A DNA stretch of 5,402 nt from Candidatus Acidiferrales bacterium (lineage in GTDB: Bacteria > Acidobacteriota > Terriglobia > Acidiferrales > UBA7541): contig JASHWB010000412.1 in assembly GCA_030044295.1 (NCBI GenBank), positions 1 through 5,402 on the forward strand, given 5' to 3'. A program made the position numbers and the translations under genes. Below, in pieces: positions 1 to 5,402 of this stretch; the stretch's first letter is position 1, and every line of letters starts with the position of its first letter. The notes beneath the pieces were generated by a model. It ran no database searches, was not told the DNA's origin, and saw only the letters and a program-made list of their open reading frames with translations.

Positions 1-510
1 AATTTCCGGCCTGCGTTCGATTTCGCGCGCGGCGAGGGACTTCACGTCGTCTGCCATGCCGGAGAAATCGGCGGGCCTGAATCGGTTCGCCAAACCGTTG
101 AAATTCTGGGTGCCGAACGCATCGGCCACGGCATCGCCGTGATGCACGACCGCTCGCTGGCGGAATCGCTCTCCGCTCGGCGCATCGTGCTCGAAAATTG
201 CCTCACGAGCAATGTGGCCACCGGCGCTCTCGCAAAGCAAACCGGCAATCCCGCCGCCACTCTCGCCGATCACCCGCTGAAGAAGCTGCTCGACGGCGGC
301 TCGCTCGTCACTCTCTCGACCGATGATCCCGCTATGTTCTCGACGGACTTGCTGACTGAATACTCTCGCGCCGGTGCGCTCGGCCTTTCGACGCCGCAGA
401 TGCTGGATCTCGCCCAGCAAAGCTTCCGGGCCGCCTTCTTGGACGACGCCGACAAGCGCGCATACCTCGAGAATTTTCGCTCCGCCGCCAATTCTGCCGC
501 CCTGCTATAA
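1..510 (+). CDS. add: Adenosine deaminase family protein, C-terminal part (5' truncated by window edge)
   Basis: The frame is open from base 1 and stops with TAA at 508-510, giving the last 169 residues. Members of this zinc-dependent TIM-barrel family are usually about 330-350 residues, so roughly half is missing upstream. In window numbering I see the HAGE motif (His19, Glu22; zinc ligand and catalytic Glu), RIGHG (His43, the catalytic His after the barrel strand), a variant of the CPTSN motif reading ENCLTSN (residues 65-71), HP at 91-92, and STDDP (Asp108, Asp109; zinc ligand and substrate contact). These residues support an active deaminase that hydrolyses a 6-aminopurine nucleoside to the 6-oxo form and releases ammonia, in the cytoplasm. 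The substrate is uncertain: adenosine is the default, but 6-aminodeoxyfutalosine or adenine deaminases share the same motifs. The gene is followed by a 205-base gap and then purS on the same strand. The gene symbol is by family, not proven. Confidence 0.88.
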   Translation, partial: NFRPAFDFARGEGLHVVCHAGEIGGPESVRQTVEILGAERIGHGIAVMHDRSLAESLSARRIVLENCLTSNVATGALAKQTGNPAATLADHPLKKLLDGGSLVTLSTDDPAMFSTDLLTEYSRAGALGLSTPQMLDLAQQSFRAAFLDDADKRAYLENFRSAANSAALL

Positions 511-511
511 T
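503..511 (+). promoter_or_regulatory. Extended -10 promoter candidate upstream of purS
   Basis: TGCTATAAT is a perfect match to the sigma-70-type extended -10 element (TG-n-TATAAT). It overlaps the last codons and stop of the deaminase gene. No good -35 hexamer lies 16-18 bases upstream, which extended -10 promoters can tolerate. A start near 518 would give a leader of about 200 bases before purS. With about 60% GC and independent bases, such a match is expected only about 0.04 times over both strands of this window, so chance is possible but not the first guess. The function is inferred from sequence alone. Confidence 0.4.
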
Positions 512-530
512 CGCGAGCGAATCCCAACCG

Positions 531-617
531 GTGTCATCCCGCTTGCCCAGAGCGCGGTCGAAGGGAACCCAGCCGCGATTTTTGTGGATGGTTGATGAGG
601 GATCTGCTTTCGCTTTT
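531..617. repeat. Possible degenerate dispersed intergenic repeat
   Basis: The segment begins GTGTCATCCCGC, continues with GAGCGCGGTCGAAGGGA (549-565) and later has GAGGGATCTGCTTT (597-610). These pieces, in this order, resemble the TGTCATCC-(C/T)-GAGCGnAGTCGAAGGA-type sequences that I recall being scattered between genes of Acidobacteria and some other phyla. Here the pieces are interrupted, so it would be a decayed or rearranged copy. Only one copy lies in the window, so its repetitive nature cannot be shown from this sequence. Confidence 0.3.
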
Positions 618-624
618 GCGAGTG

Positions 625-670
625 CCGCACTCTGAGCGGTTTCTCCGAAGGGTGCGGATGTTGTTTTTCT
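625..670 (+). terminator. Terminator-like hairpin between the deaminase gene and purS
   Basis: CCGCACTCT (625-633) can pair with AGGGTGCGG (649-657) in a 9-bp stem that includes one T-G wobble, with a 15-base loop. A T-rich tract, TGTTGTTTTTCT, follows at 659-670, with the main T run starting about six bases after the stem. This fits a modest intrinsic terminator for the deaminase transcript, or an attenuator inside a purS leader started at the promoter near 503. The long loop and delayed T run make it weaker than the terminator at 1014-1055. Confidence 0.4.
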
Positions 671-705
671 CCAGGGACGTTAGATGATTGTTAGCAGGCC
701 AAACC

Positions 706-711
706 TAGGAG
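706..711 (+). promoter_or_regulatory. Ribosome binding site of purS
   Basis: TAGGAG ends four bases before the ATG at 716. The core matches the anti-Shine-Dalgarno sequence well, although the spacing is somewhat short. It supports the chosen purS start, which also gives the usual family N-terminus. Confidence 0.6.
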
Positions 712-715
712 CCCT

Positions 716-958
716 ATGAAAGCCCACGTCTGGGTCATGCCCAAACCAACTGTCCTCGATCCCCAGGGACAAACCATCCAGCGCGCGCTCGCGTCCCTCG
801 GCTTCTCCAAAATCCAAGACGTTCGCCAGGGCAAATTCTTCGTTCTCGAACTCGATGGGCTCTCCCGTGAAGACGCCGCTCACCAGGTCGAACGCATCGC
901 CAAGGAAGTCCTCGCCAATCCTGTCATCGAGCAATTCCGCTTCGAAATCGTCGATTAG
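716..958 (+). CDS. purS: Phosphoribosylformylglycinamidine synthase subunit PurS
   Basis: This is a complete 80-residue protein, the normal PurS length, with the family features in order: an N-terminal strand MKAHVWVMPKPTVLDPQG, the segment QTIQRALASLGF (about 20-31), then VRQGKFFVLEL (about 37-47), and a final helix and strand ending EQFRFEIVD. PurS is the small bridging subunit of three-part FGAM synthase (PurS, PurQ glutaminase, small PurL). It helps couple glutamine-derived ammonia to ATP-dependent conversion of FGAR to FGAM in de novo purine synthesis, in the cytoplasm. In many bacteria purS is followed immediately by purQ or purL. Here it is followed by a convergent, unrelated gene, so its partners must be elsewhere. 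The RBS is at 706-711. No + strand intrinsic terminator is visible between its TAG and the convergent gene. Confidence 0.93.
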   Translation: MKAHVWVMPKPTVLDPQGQTIQRALASLGFSKIQDVRQGKFFVLELDGLSREDAAHQVERIAKEVLANPVIEQFRFEIVD

Positions 959-1013
959 CGACCGGCTTTCGGATAGGCTTTATCTCGATGGCCTCTGGCT
1001 CTGGCGCCTTCCG

Positions 1014-1055
1014 TAAAGAAAAACAGCTGGAGCCGAGTTCGCGCCCGGCTCCAGC
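1014..1055 (-). terminator. Intrinsic terminator of the secreted-protein gene
   Basis: A perfect 10-bp inverted repeat, GCTGGAGCCG (1026-1035) and CGGCTCCAGC (1046-1055), encloses a 10-base loop. On the - strand it is followed directly by TGTTTTTCTTTA (1025 down to 1014). This is a textbook GC-rich stem plus T tract, about 40 bases after the stop of the gene ending at 1097. Read on the + strand there is no T run after the stem, so it should not terminate purS transcripts. Confidence 0.85.
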
Positions 1056-1096
1056 CATATCACTGCTGACCGACTTGCCTGCGTCTACGGCCGCAA

Positions 1097-2755
1097 TTAC
1101 CGCTCGCCGTCCCAGTTGCCCGATGGGGTCGGCGCGAACGCGACGCCTCGCAGCACCTCACTGTAGCCGGCCGCACGGACCGTGACGAAGTGATCGAGGC
1201 CGCCACCGGTGTGCAGAGTCGTCGCTCTAAGCAGGTCCGTCACTTTCATCAGCTTGTTCGGATCCGCGCCCTGATCGCCGCTCGCACTCACCGTAGACGT
1301 CACCACGTACACATCCACCGTGCCGTTGCCGTTCGCTTTGCCGGTCAAGTTGCGGCATCCATCCGTCGCCGGATCGAGCGCGCTCGGATAATTCGGAATG
1401 CTGTACGGCACTCCGATATTCAGCCCGGTATTGATCACATAGTTGAGCTGCCACACGCCGCTGACCTTCGTCCACTTTTGCAGGCCGGCGTTTTGTTGTG
1501 CATCGGCGTCTGCTATATTCCCGTTCACTGCAGGCGACACCAAGTTGCCGTCGCCCTCGTCGCAGACGTACACTGTCGAATCGTTCGCGAACCACATTCC
1601 AAATGGATACATCACGCCCGTGGAATTGCTCGCCAGCGTTGTCGAAAAGCCCGCCGGGATCGTGATCGGCTCGTTCAACAAGCTCCCGCCGGGCGCGCTC
1701 GCGGGCGTTGGCAGCACGCCCTGCGTTCCCACCTGATAAATTGTGTTGATGCCGTTGCTGCCGCTGCCCTTTGACACGTACAGCGTGTGATCGAAAATCG
1801 TGAGGCCGCGGAAATTGTCATCCTTCCCCGGCTTGTCCACTTGCCCGGCGTACTCCGCCAGCTGCGCGATTTCGAAATCGCCAATCTTTTGAATATTCGG
1901 TGGCACCGGAGGCGTTTGCCCCGGCACCAGCAGCTCCGCACCCGTGGAATTCACTAGGTCCACGCCGGGCTGTGTGTCTGCCAGCTCGGTCTTGGAGAGG
2001 TTGCCATTATTGTCGTTCCCGACCATGTAATAGTAGCCGTCGCCCTTGATCACCGCGCGCCCGTTGTCGCCGCTGTATGCGTTGCCATCAGTAATCTGGA
2101 CGTGACCGAAGGCGTCTACTTCCGCTACCGCCCGGTAATATTGGCCAACGTCCTGGTTGCTTGGATCGATCACTCCCGGCGTATTCGAATTGGAGATGTC
2201 TAGTTGGTTCGCCCCCGTCACGTATCCGGGTCCACCGACGTATCCCAGGAAGGTGAGAGATTTCCCGTCCGTCGAGAGGTTTAGTGCCAGCTCCGATTTC
2301 GATTCGAAGCTCGTCATGATCTGGTCAACCGGAATCGGCAACGTATCCAGCAAGTGCCCGTTGCTATCTATGTTGTCGAGAAATATCGGCGAGCTGACAG
2401 CAAAGCTCGGGTCGGCGTTCGACCCGTCGTTCTCGAACACGGTCGGATAGGTCCCGTTCACAACCGCCACGCCGCACGTGACCGAAATCGATTTCGACGT
2501 CCCGCCGCCGATCTGCGGCAGGGTAAACGTCTCCGGCACGCATCCCGGCGGCAACACCTCCCCAGGCGTCACTGTGTTCGCCGTGCCCTCGTATACGCTG
2601 CGGCTCACCACCAGCGTGTCCGGAACAAACTGAAAATGCCCGTCATGACCGTCCTGGCCGTAGCCGTCCGCCTTCGCCTTGCTCACCAGCGATCCTGCCG
2701 CCAGCATCGCTCCAACCGCAACCATCAGTCCAGCAGACACCAATAGTTTTTTCAT
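1097..2755 (-). CDS. Secreted protein of unknown function with propeller-like motifs
   Basis: The product is 552 residues, starting at ATG 2755-2753. The frame stays open to 2905, but this start has a good Shine-Dalgarno (2765-2770) and a classic Sec signal peptide: MKK, a hydrophobic core at about 4-24, and an AKA cleavage site after residue 29. The mature part opens with a short Gly/Asp/His-rich stretch (30-40). It then has repeated strand-turn segments typical of beta-propeller proteins, for example GLTIFDHTLYVSKG (317-330), PFGMWFANDSTVYVCDEGDG (384-403), VDVYVVTS (480-487) and VLRGVAFAPT (534-543). There are four Cys (72, 94, 398, 467), which could form two disulfides after export. There is no lipobox, C-terminal membrane anchor, LPXTG or PEP-CTERM tail, so release to the periplasm or outside is likely. 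I do not recognise a named family, and the propeller fold is inferred from local motifs only. The gene is monocistronic as far as visible, with its own promoter candidate (2918-2946) and a strong terminator (1014-1055). Confidence 0.85.
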   Translation of the reverse strand: MKKLLVSAGLMVAVGAMLAAGSLVSKAKADGYGQDGHDGHFQFVPDTLVVSRSVYEGTANTVTPGEVLPPGCVPETFTLPQIGGGTSKSISVTCGVAVVNGTYPTVFENDGSNADPSFAVSSPIFLDNIDSNGHLLDTLPIPVDQIMTSFESKSELALNLSTDGKSLTFLGYVGGPGYVTGANQLDISNSNTPGVIDPSNQDVGQYYRAVAEVDAFGHVQITDGNAYSGDNGRAVIKGDGYYYMVGNDNNGNLSKTELADTQPGVDLVNSTGAELLVPGQTPPVPPNIQKIGDFEIAQLAEYAGQVDKPGKDDNFRGLTIFDHTLYVSKGSGSNGINTIYQVGTQGVLPTPASAPGGSLLNEPITIPAGFSTTLASNSTGVMYPFGMWFANDSTVYVCDEGDGNLVSPAVNGNIADADAQQNAGLQKWTKVSGVWQLNYVINTGLNIGVPYSIPNYPSALDPATDGCRNLTGKANGNGTVDVYVVTSTVSASGDQGADPNKLMKVTDLLRATTLHTGGGLDHFVTVRAAGYSEVLRGVAFAPTPSGNWDGER

Positions 2756-2764
2756 CGGTCTAAG

Positions 2765-2770
2765 CTCTCC
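2765..2770 (-). promoter_or_regulatory. Ribosome binding site deciding the start of the secreted-protein gene
   Basis: On the - strand GGAGAG lies nine bases before the ATG at 2755. Together with the signal peptide that begins there, it favours this start over the upstream in-frame starts that would extend the frame to 2905. Confidence 0.65.
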
Positions 2771-2917
2771 GTGGCCCCTGTGGTCGCTGTCCCAACCCCG
2801 AACCTCGGCTATGCATGGAATCGCATGCTCGGGCGCGAGGACGATCCTGCGATCGACTGTGACAGCGTGCGTTATTCGCGTTGGGGCGCTAGATGCGTTG
2901 CGCACACTCCCACATCT

Positions 2918-2946
2918 GTGATAGCCGCCGGTTACTGCCTCGTAAA
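2918..2946 (-). promoter_or_regulatory. Promoter candidate for the secreted-protein gene
   Basis: On the - strand TTTACG (2946-2941, four of six matches to TTGACA) and TATCAC (2923-2918, four of six matches to TATAAT) are separated by exactly 17 bases. A start near 2911 would give a leader of about 155 bases before the ATG at 2755. The hexamers are only moderate matches, so this is a suggestion. Confidence 0.3.
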
Positions 2947-3048
2947 AACACTATGAACAGCCACCGGTCCGGTCGCGCCGGGCGGATTGGCATCCGGCAT
3001 TGTTGAAATTTCGGTCAATTTATGCGACTCTACTATCTGGTGATTTTT

Positions 3049-3070
3049 CGCTCGCGAGCGTTACGCGAGC
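3049..3070. repeat. Palindrome with an overlapping alternative hairpin
   Basis: CGCTCGCGAGCG (3049-3060) is a perfect 12-base palindrome. The same left part, GCTCGCG (3050-3056), can also pair with CGCGAGC (3064-3070) across a 7-base loop. Five T residues lie just before it (3044-3048). It could be a protein-binding operator in the divergent region or an RNA hairpin. No T run follows it on either strand, so it is not a standard terminator. Confidence 0.5.
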
Positions 3071-3210
3071 CTGAGGCGAAGCGCTGAGGACTGATCTGCC
3101 GTTTGGTTTGCTCTATTGTCCGGCGGATAGGAGAAGACGAGAATGGCGACGGACCTCGGAAGGTCCAAGGGACGGTCAGTTCCAAATACTCGGGCCTTTG
3201 CGCAGCGCGC

Positions 3211-3288
3211 CTACCCGAGACACCATTCGAGTAGAATCCATCGTAAGTCATTGATAACAAAAGCCCGGGTACCCTTCTACCCGAGACA
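3211..3288 (+). repeat. 12-bp direct repeat, each copy the 3' arm of a hairpin
   Basis: CTACCCGAGACA occurs at 3211-3222 and again, identical, at 3277-3288, 66 bases apart. In the first copy CCCGAG (3214-3219) can pair with CTCGGG (3189-3194). In the second, TACCCG (3278-3283) can pair with CGGGTA (3266-3271) across a 6-base loop. Both lie in the presumed leader or upstream region of glmS. A chance 12-bp repeat in a region this size is unlikely but not excluded. Confidence 0.5.
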
Positions 3289-3606
3289 GGTCTCATCGCA
3301 CAAACTTTCGCCTGATGCTCGCTCTTTGGCCTCAGTCACCCTCCCACGCTCTGCCTCCCACGAGGCACGAACCACGAGTCAAAAATCGCGCCTCCAAGGG
3401 CGGAACAGCGAATCAACCTTCGACAGGCCTAAGTTATTGAAAACAGATGCCCGTACAAAACAAAGGGCGGAACGTCCCGGTGCATCTTATTTTCGGGTTT
3501 TTCGCGCCTCGCATCAGCCATCTCAACAGCTCTCCCGGCGCTCGTGCGTTGTGCTACCCTCGTCATTCCACTCCGTGCGGCGGCAGGAGTCGCCAATCCG
3601 CCCGAC

Positions 3607-3613
3607 AGAGAGG
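3607..3613 (+). promoter_or_regulatory. Ribosome binding site of glmS
   Basis: AGAGAGG ends ten bases before the ATG at 3624. The purine-rich core and spacing are acceptable. The start is fixed independently because the Cys directly after Met must become the N-terminal nucleophile. Confidence 0.55.
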
Positions 3614-3623
3614 TTCGACTGAC

Positions 3624-5402
3624 ATGTGCGGCATCGTTGGTTATATCGGCCCCAAGCGCGTTGTTCCCCTGATCCTTGACGGTCTCCGTCGGCTCGAATA
3701 CCGCGGCTACGACTCCGCCGGCATCGCCGTCGTCAGCGAAAACGGTAAACTCGAAATCCGCCGCGCTTCCGGGAAGCTGCGTAATCTTGAGGAGTCCATC
3801 AAAGGCACGCCGCTCGACGGACTCTACGGCATCGGTCACACCCGCTGGGCCACGCACGGCCGCCCAACCGAAGAAAATGCCCATCCGCATCGGGACTGCA
3901 CCGGCGAAATCGTCGTCGTGCACAACGGCATCATCGAAAATTACGTCGAGCTGAAATCGCAGCTGGTCGCCGAAGGCCACAAGTTCGTCACCGAGACCGA
4001 CACGGAGATCATCGCGCACCTGCTCGAGAAACTTTCCAAGAATTCGACGCTCGAGGAAGCCGTTCTGAAAGCGGTGAAGCTGATGGGCGGAGCCTACGCC
4101 CTCGTCGCCATCTCCGCGCGCGACCCGCAAAAGATCGTCGCTGCCCGCATGGGACCGCCCATCGTCGTGGGACTCGGCGAAAACGAATTTTTCGTCGCCA
4201 GCGACATTCCAGCGATCCTCGCGCATACGCGCAATGTTTTCTTCCTCGGCGATGGAGAGCTGGCCGTCGTGACGCCGCAGGGCGTTAATCTCTTCAACTT
4301 CGAAAGCCAGCCCATTTCTCCCAAAACCCAGCGGATCACTTGGGACCCGATCCAGGCGGAAAAGGGCGGCTTCAAGCATTTCATGCAGAAGGAGATTTTC
4401 GAACAGCCGCGCGCCGTCCGCGACACACTGCTGGGCCGCATCTCGCAGCAAACCGGGAAAGTCTTCCTCGACCAGATGGATATCAGCGAGGAAGAATTTC
4501 GTCATTTCCAATCCGTGAAAATCGTCGCATGCGGCACGAGCTGGCACGCGGGACTTGCCGGGAAATTCATGATTGAGCGCCTCGCCCACCTGCCGGTCGA
4601 AGTCGATTACGGTTCGGAATTCCGCTACCGCGATCCGATTATCGATAAGAACGCGCTCGTTATTGCCATCAGCCAGTCGGGCGAGACCGCGGACACCATC
4701 GCGGCCGAACGTGAAGCACGCCAGAAAGACGCTAAGATCCTGGCCATCTGCAACGTGGTCGGTTCGATGCTCACGCGCGAGTCGCAGGGAACCATTTACA
4801 CGCACGCCGGGCCGGAAATCGGCGTCGCATCGACAAAAGCCTTCACCGGCCAGCTGACTGCCCTGCTGCTGACTGCATTACATTTGGGCCAGGTTCGCGG
4901 AAAGCTCTCCGGTCCTGCATCGCAATTGCTGATGAACGAGTTGACGCGAATCCCGCACAAGATCTCCGAAGTACTGGAGCGCGACGGGCAAATCGAGGAA
5001 CTGGCGCGCCAGCTTTTCCGCCACACCGATTTCCTCTACCTCGGCCGCGGCGTTCATTACCCCATCGCGCTGGAAGGCGCGCTCAAGTTGAAGGAAATTT
5101 CCTACATTCACGCGGAGGGCTATCCAGCCGGCGAAATGAAGCATGGACCGAACGCGCTCATCGATGAAAATCTGCCCGTAGTGGTCATCGCGACGCGCGA
5201 CGAAGCCGATCCCGCGTCTATGACCCGTTATGAGAAAACGATCTCGAACTTGCAGGAAGTGAAGGCGCGCGACGGCATCGTGATCGCCGTAGTCACCGAA
5301 GGCGACCGCGTAGCGCGCGAAATCGCGAGCCACGTGATCGAAGTCCCTTCCGCGCCCGACCTTCTTGCCCCCATCGTCGAAATCGTGCCGCTCCAATTGC
5401 TC
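3624..5402 (+). CDS. glmS: Glutamine--fructose-6-phosphate aminotransferase (isomerizing), 3' end cut by window
   Basis: The frame is open for 593 codons to the window edge. By comparison with E. coli GlmS, about 25 residues (the C-terminal tail with the conserved active-site Lys) are missing. GlmS makes glucosamine-6-phosphate from fructose-6-phosphate and glutamine, the first committed step to UDP-GlcNAc for peptidoglycan and lipopolysaccharide, in the cytoplasm. The N-terminal class II glutaminase domain (about 1-240) shows MCGIVGYIG with the Cys2 nucleophile, EYRGYDSAG, HTRWATHG (Arg74, Trp75), HNGIIENY (Asn101, Gly102) and ETDTEIIAHL (Asp126). SIS domain 1 has ACGTS (302-306) and SQSGET (350-355), the sugar-phosphate site, followed by STKAFTGQL. 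SIS domain 2 has EGALKLKEISYIHAEGYPAGEMKHGP with Lys488, Glu491 and His507 matching E. coli Lys485, Glu488 and His504. Every expected residue is present, so the enzyme should be active. No glmS ribozyme was recognised upstream. It is divergent from the secreted-protein gene and may be the first gene of its transcript. Confidence 0.97.
   Translation, partial: MCGIVGYIGPKRVVPLILDGLRRLEYRGYDSAGIAVVSENGKLEIRRASGKLRNLEESIKGTPLDGLYGIGHTRWATHGRPTEENAHPHRDCTGEIVVVHNGIIENYVELKSQLVAEGHKFVTETDTEIIAHLLEKLSKNSTLEEAVLKAVKLMGGAYALVAISARDPQKIVAARMGPPIVVGLGENEFFVASDIPAILAHTRNVFFLGDGELAVVTPQGVNLFNFESQPISPKTQRITWDPIQAEKGGFKHFMQKEIFEQPRAVRDTLLGRISQQTGKVFLDQMDISEEEFRHFQSVKIVACGTSWHAGLAGKFMIERLAHLPVEVDYGSEFRYRDPIIDKNALVIAISQSGETADTIAAEREARQKDAKILAICNVVGSMLTRESQGTIYTHAGPEIGVASTKAFTGQLTALLLTALHLGQVRGKLSGPASQLLMNELTRIPHKISEVLERDGQIEELARQLFRHTDFLYLGRGVHYPIALEGALKLKEISYIHAEGYPAGEMKHGPNALIDENLPVVVIATRDEADPASMTRYEKTISNLQEVKARDGIVIAVVTEGDRVAREIASHVIEVPSAPDLLAPIVEIVPLQLL

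Larger units (their letters stand above)
2756..3623. other. Divergent intergenic region between the secreted-protein gene and glmS
   Basis: This 868-base gap separates two divergent genes. The left part (2756-2950) probably holds the leader and promoter of the - strand gene. The right part (about 3000-3623) leads into glmS and contains a palindrome (3049-3060), short hairpins at 3151-3166 (GGACCT/AGGTCC, 4-base loop), 3189-3219, 3266-3283 and 3352-3367 (TGCCTC/GAGGCA, 4-base loop), and a 12-bp direct repeat. I found no tRNA, no convincing glmS ribozyme core and no clear sigma-70 promoter for glmS. TTGAAA at 3003-3008 and again at 3437-3442 lacks a properly spaced -10. A 159-codon frame at 3143-3622 is discussed in the findings and is probably not a gene. 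Confidence 0.6.

Noticed and set aside
636..646. GCGGTTTCTCC, faintly like the purine riboswitch junction GTTTCTACC
   Set aside because: The rest of the purine riboswitch (conserved junctions, two kissing loops) is absent.
680..934. An 84-codon - strand frame over purS
   Set aside because: purS is a clear family match in the other strand; this frame is its shadow.
1190..1774. A 194-codon + strand frame inside the secreted-protein gene
   Set aside because: It is a mirror of the real - strand gene, very Arg/His/Ala-rich, with no Shine-Dalgarno noted and no family resemblance.
2756..2905. N-terminal extension of the secreted protein to a start at 2905
   Set aside because: It would bury the signal peptide 50 residues inside the protein, while the internal ATG has a good ribosome binding site and a standard MKK signal peptide.
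3003..3036. TTGAAA and TACTAT as a possible promoter towards glmS
   Set aside because: The spacing is 22 bases, outside the normal range, and the distance to glmS is about 590 bases.
3119..3145. Fragments (CGGCGGAT, GACGAG) similar to pieces of the glmS ribozyme core
   Set aside because: They occur in the wrong order and without the surrounding conserved core and pseudoknot partners, so a glmS ribozyme is not supported.
3396..3473. 11-bp direct repeat AAGGGCGGAAC at 3396-3406 and 3463-3473, offset nearly like the 12-bp repeat
   Set aside because: Flanking sequence does not align between the two copies, so there is no tandem duplication; the repeat is short enough to be chance.
3429..4805. 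A 458-codon open frame on the - strand opposite glmS
   Set aside because: It lies antisense to an unambiguous glmS with all catalytic motifs. Long antisense frames are a by-product of GC-biased third positions, and the translation has no recognisable domain.

Overview
The window is about 60% GC chromosomal DNA from a bacterium. The PurS and GlmS sequences, the codon use and the large secreted repeat-poor protein are most reminiscent of Acidobacteriota (Terriglobia-like), but that assignment is from general resemblance only and was not tested by a search. No mobile element, phage gene, CRISPR array, rRNA or tRNA was seen.

Layout: (1) Positions 1-510 hold the C-terminal 169 residues of an adenosine-deaminase-family amidohydrolase on the + strand. 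(2) Positions 511-715 are non-coding. They hold an extended -10 promoter candidate overlapping the deaminase stop, a stretch resembling a degenerate dispersed repeat, and a terminator-like hairpin. (3) Positions 716-958 encode a complete PurS, the small subunit of FGAM synthase, on the + strand and without purQ or purL beside it. (4) Positions 1097-2755 on the - strand encode a 552-residue secreted protein of unknown function with propeller-like beta-strand motifs. It converges on purS and ends at a clear intrinsic terminator (1014-1055). (5) Positions 2756-3623 are an 868-base divergent intergenic region with a - strand promoter candidate, a palindrome, several short hairpins and a 12-bp direct repeat. 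(6) From 3624 to the window end lies a nearly complete + strand glmS (593 codons, probably about 25 short of the end) with all recognisable catalytic residues.

The genes are mostly housekeeping: purine salvage or menaquinone-linked deamination (deaminase), de novo purine synthesis (purS) and entry into UDP-GlcNAc synthesis (glmS). They do not form an obvious single operon. The deaminase and purS are separated by 205 bases with their own apparent promoter and terminator signals, and glmS is divergent from the secreted-protein gene. I do not see a convincing undescribed system. The most interesting parts are the two non-coding leaders, before purS and before glmS, and the unidentified secreted protein.
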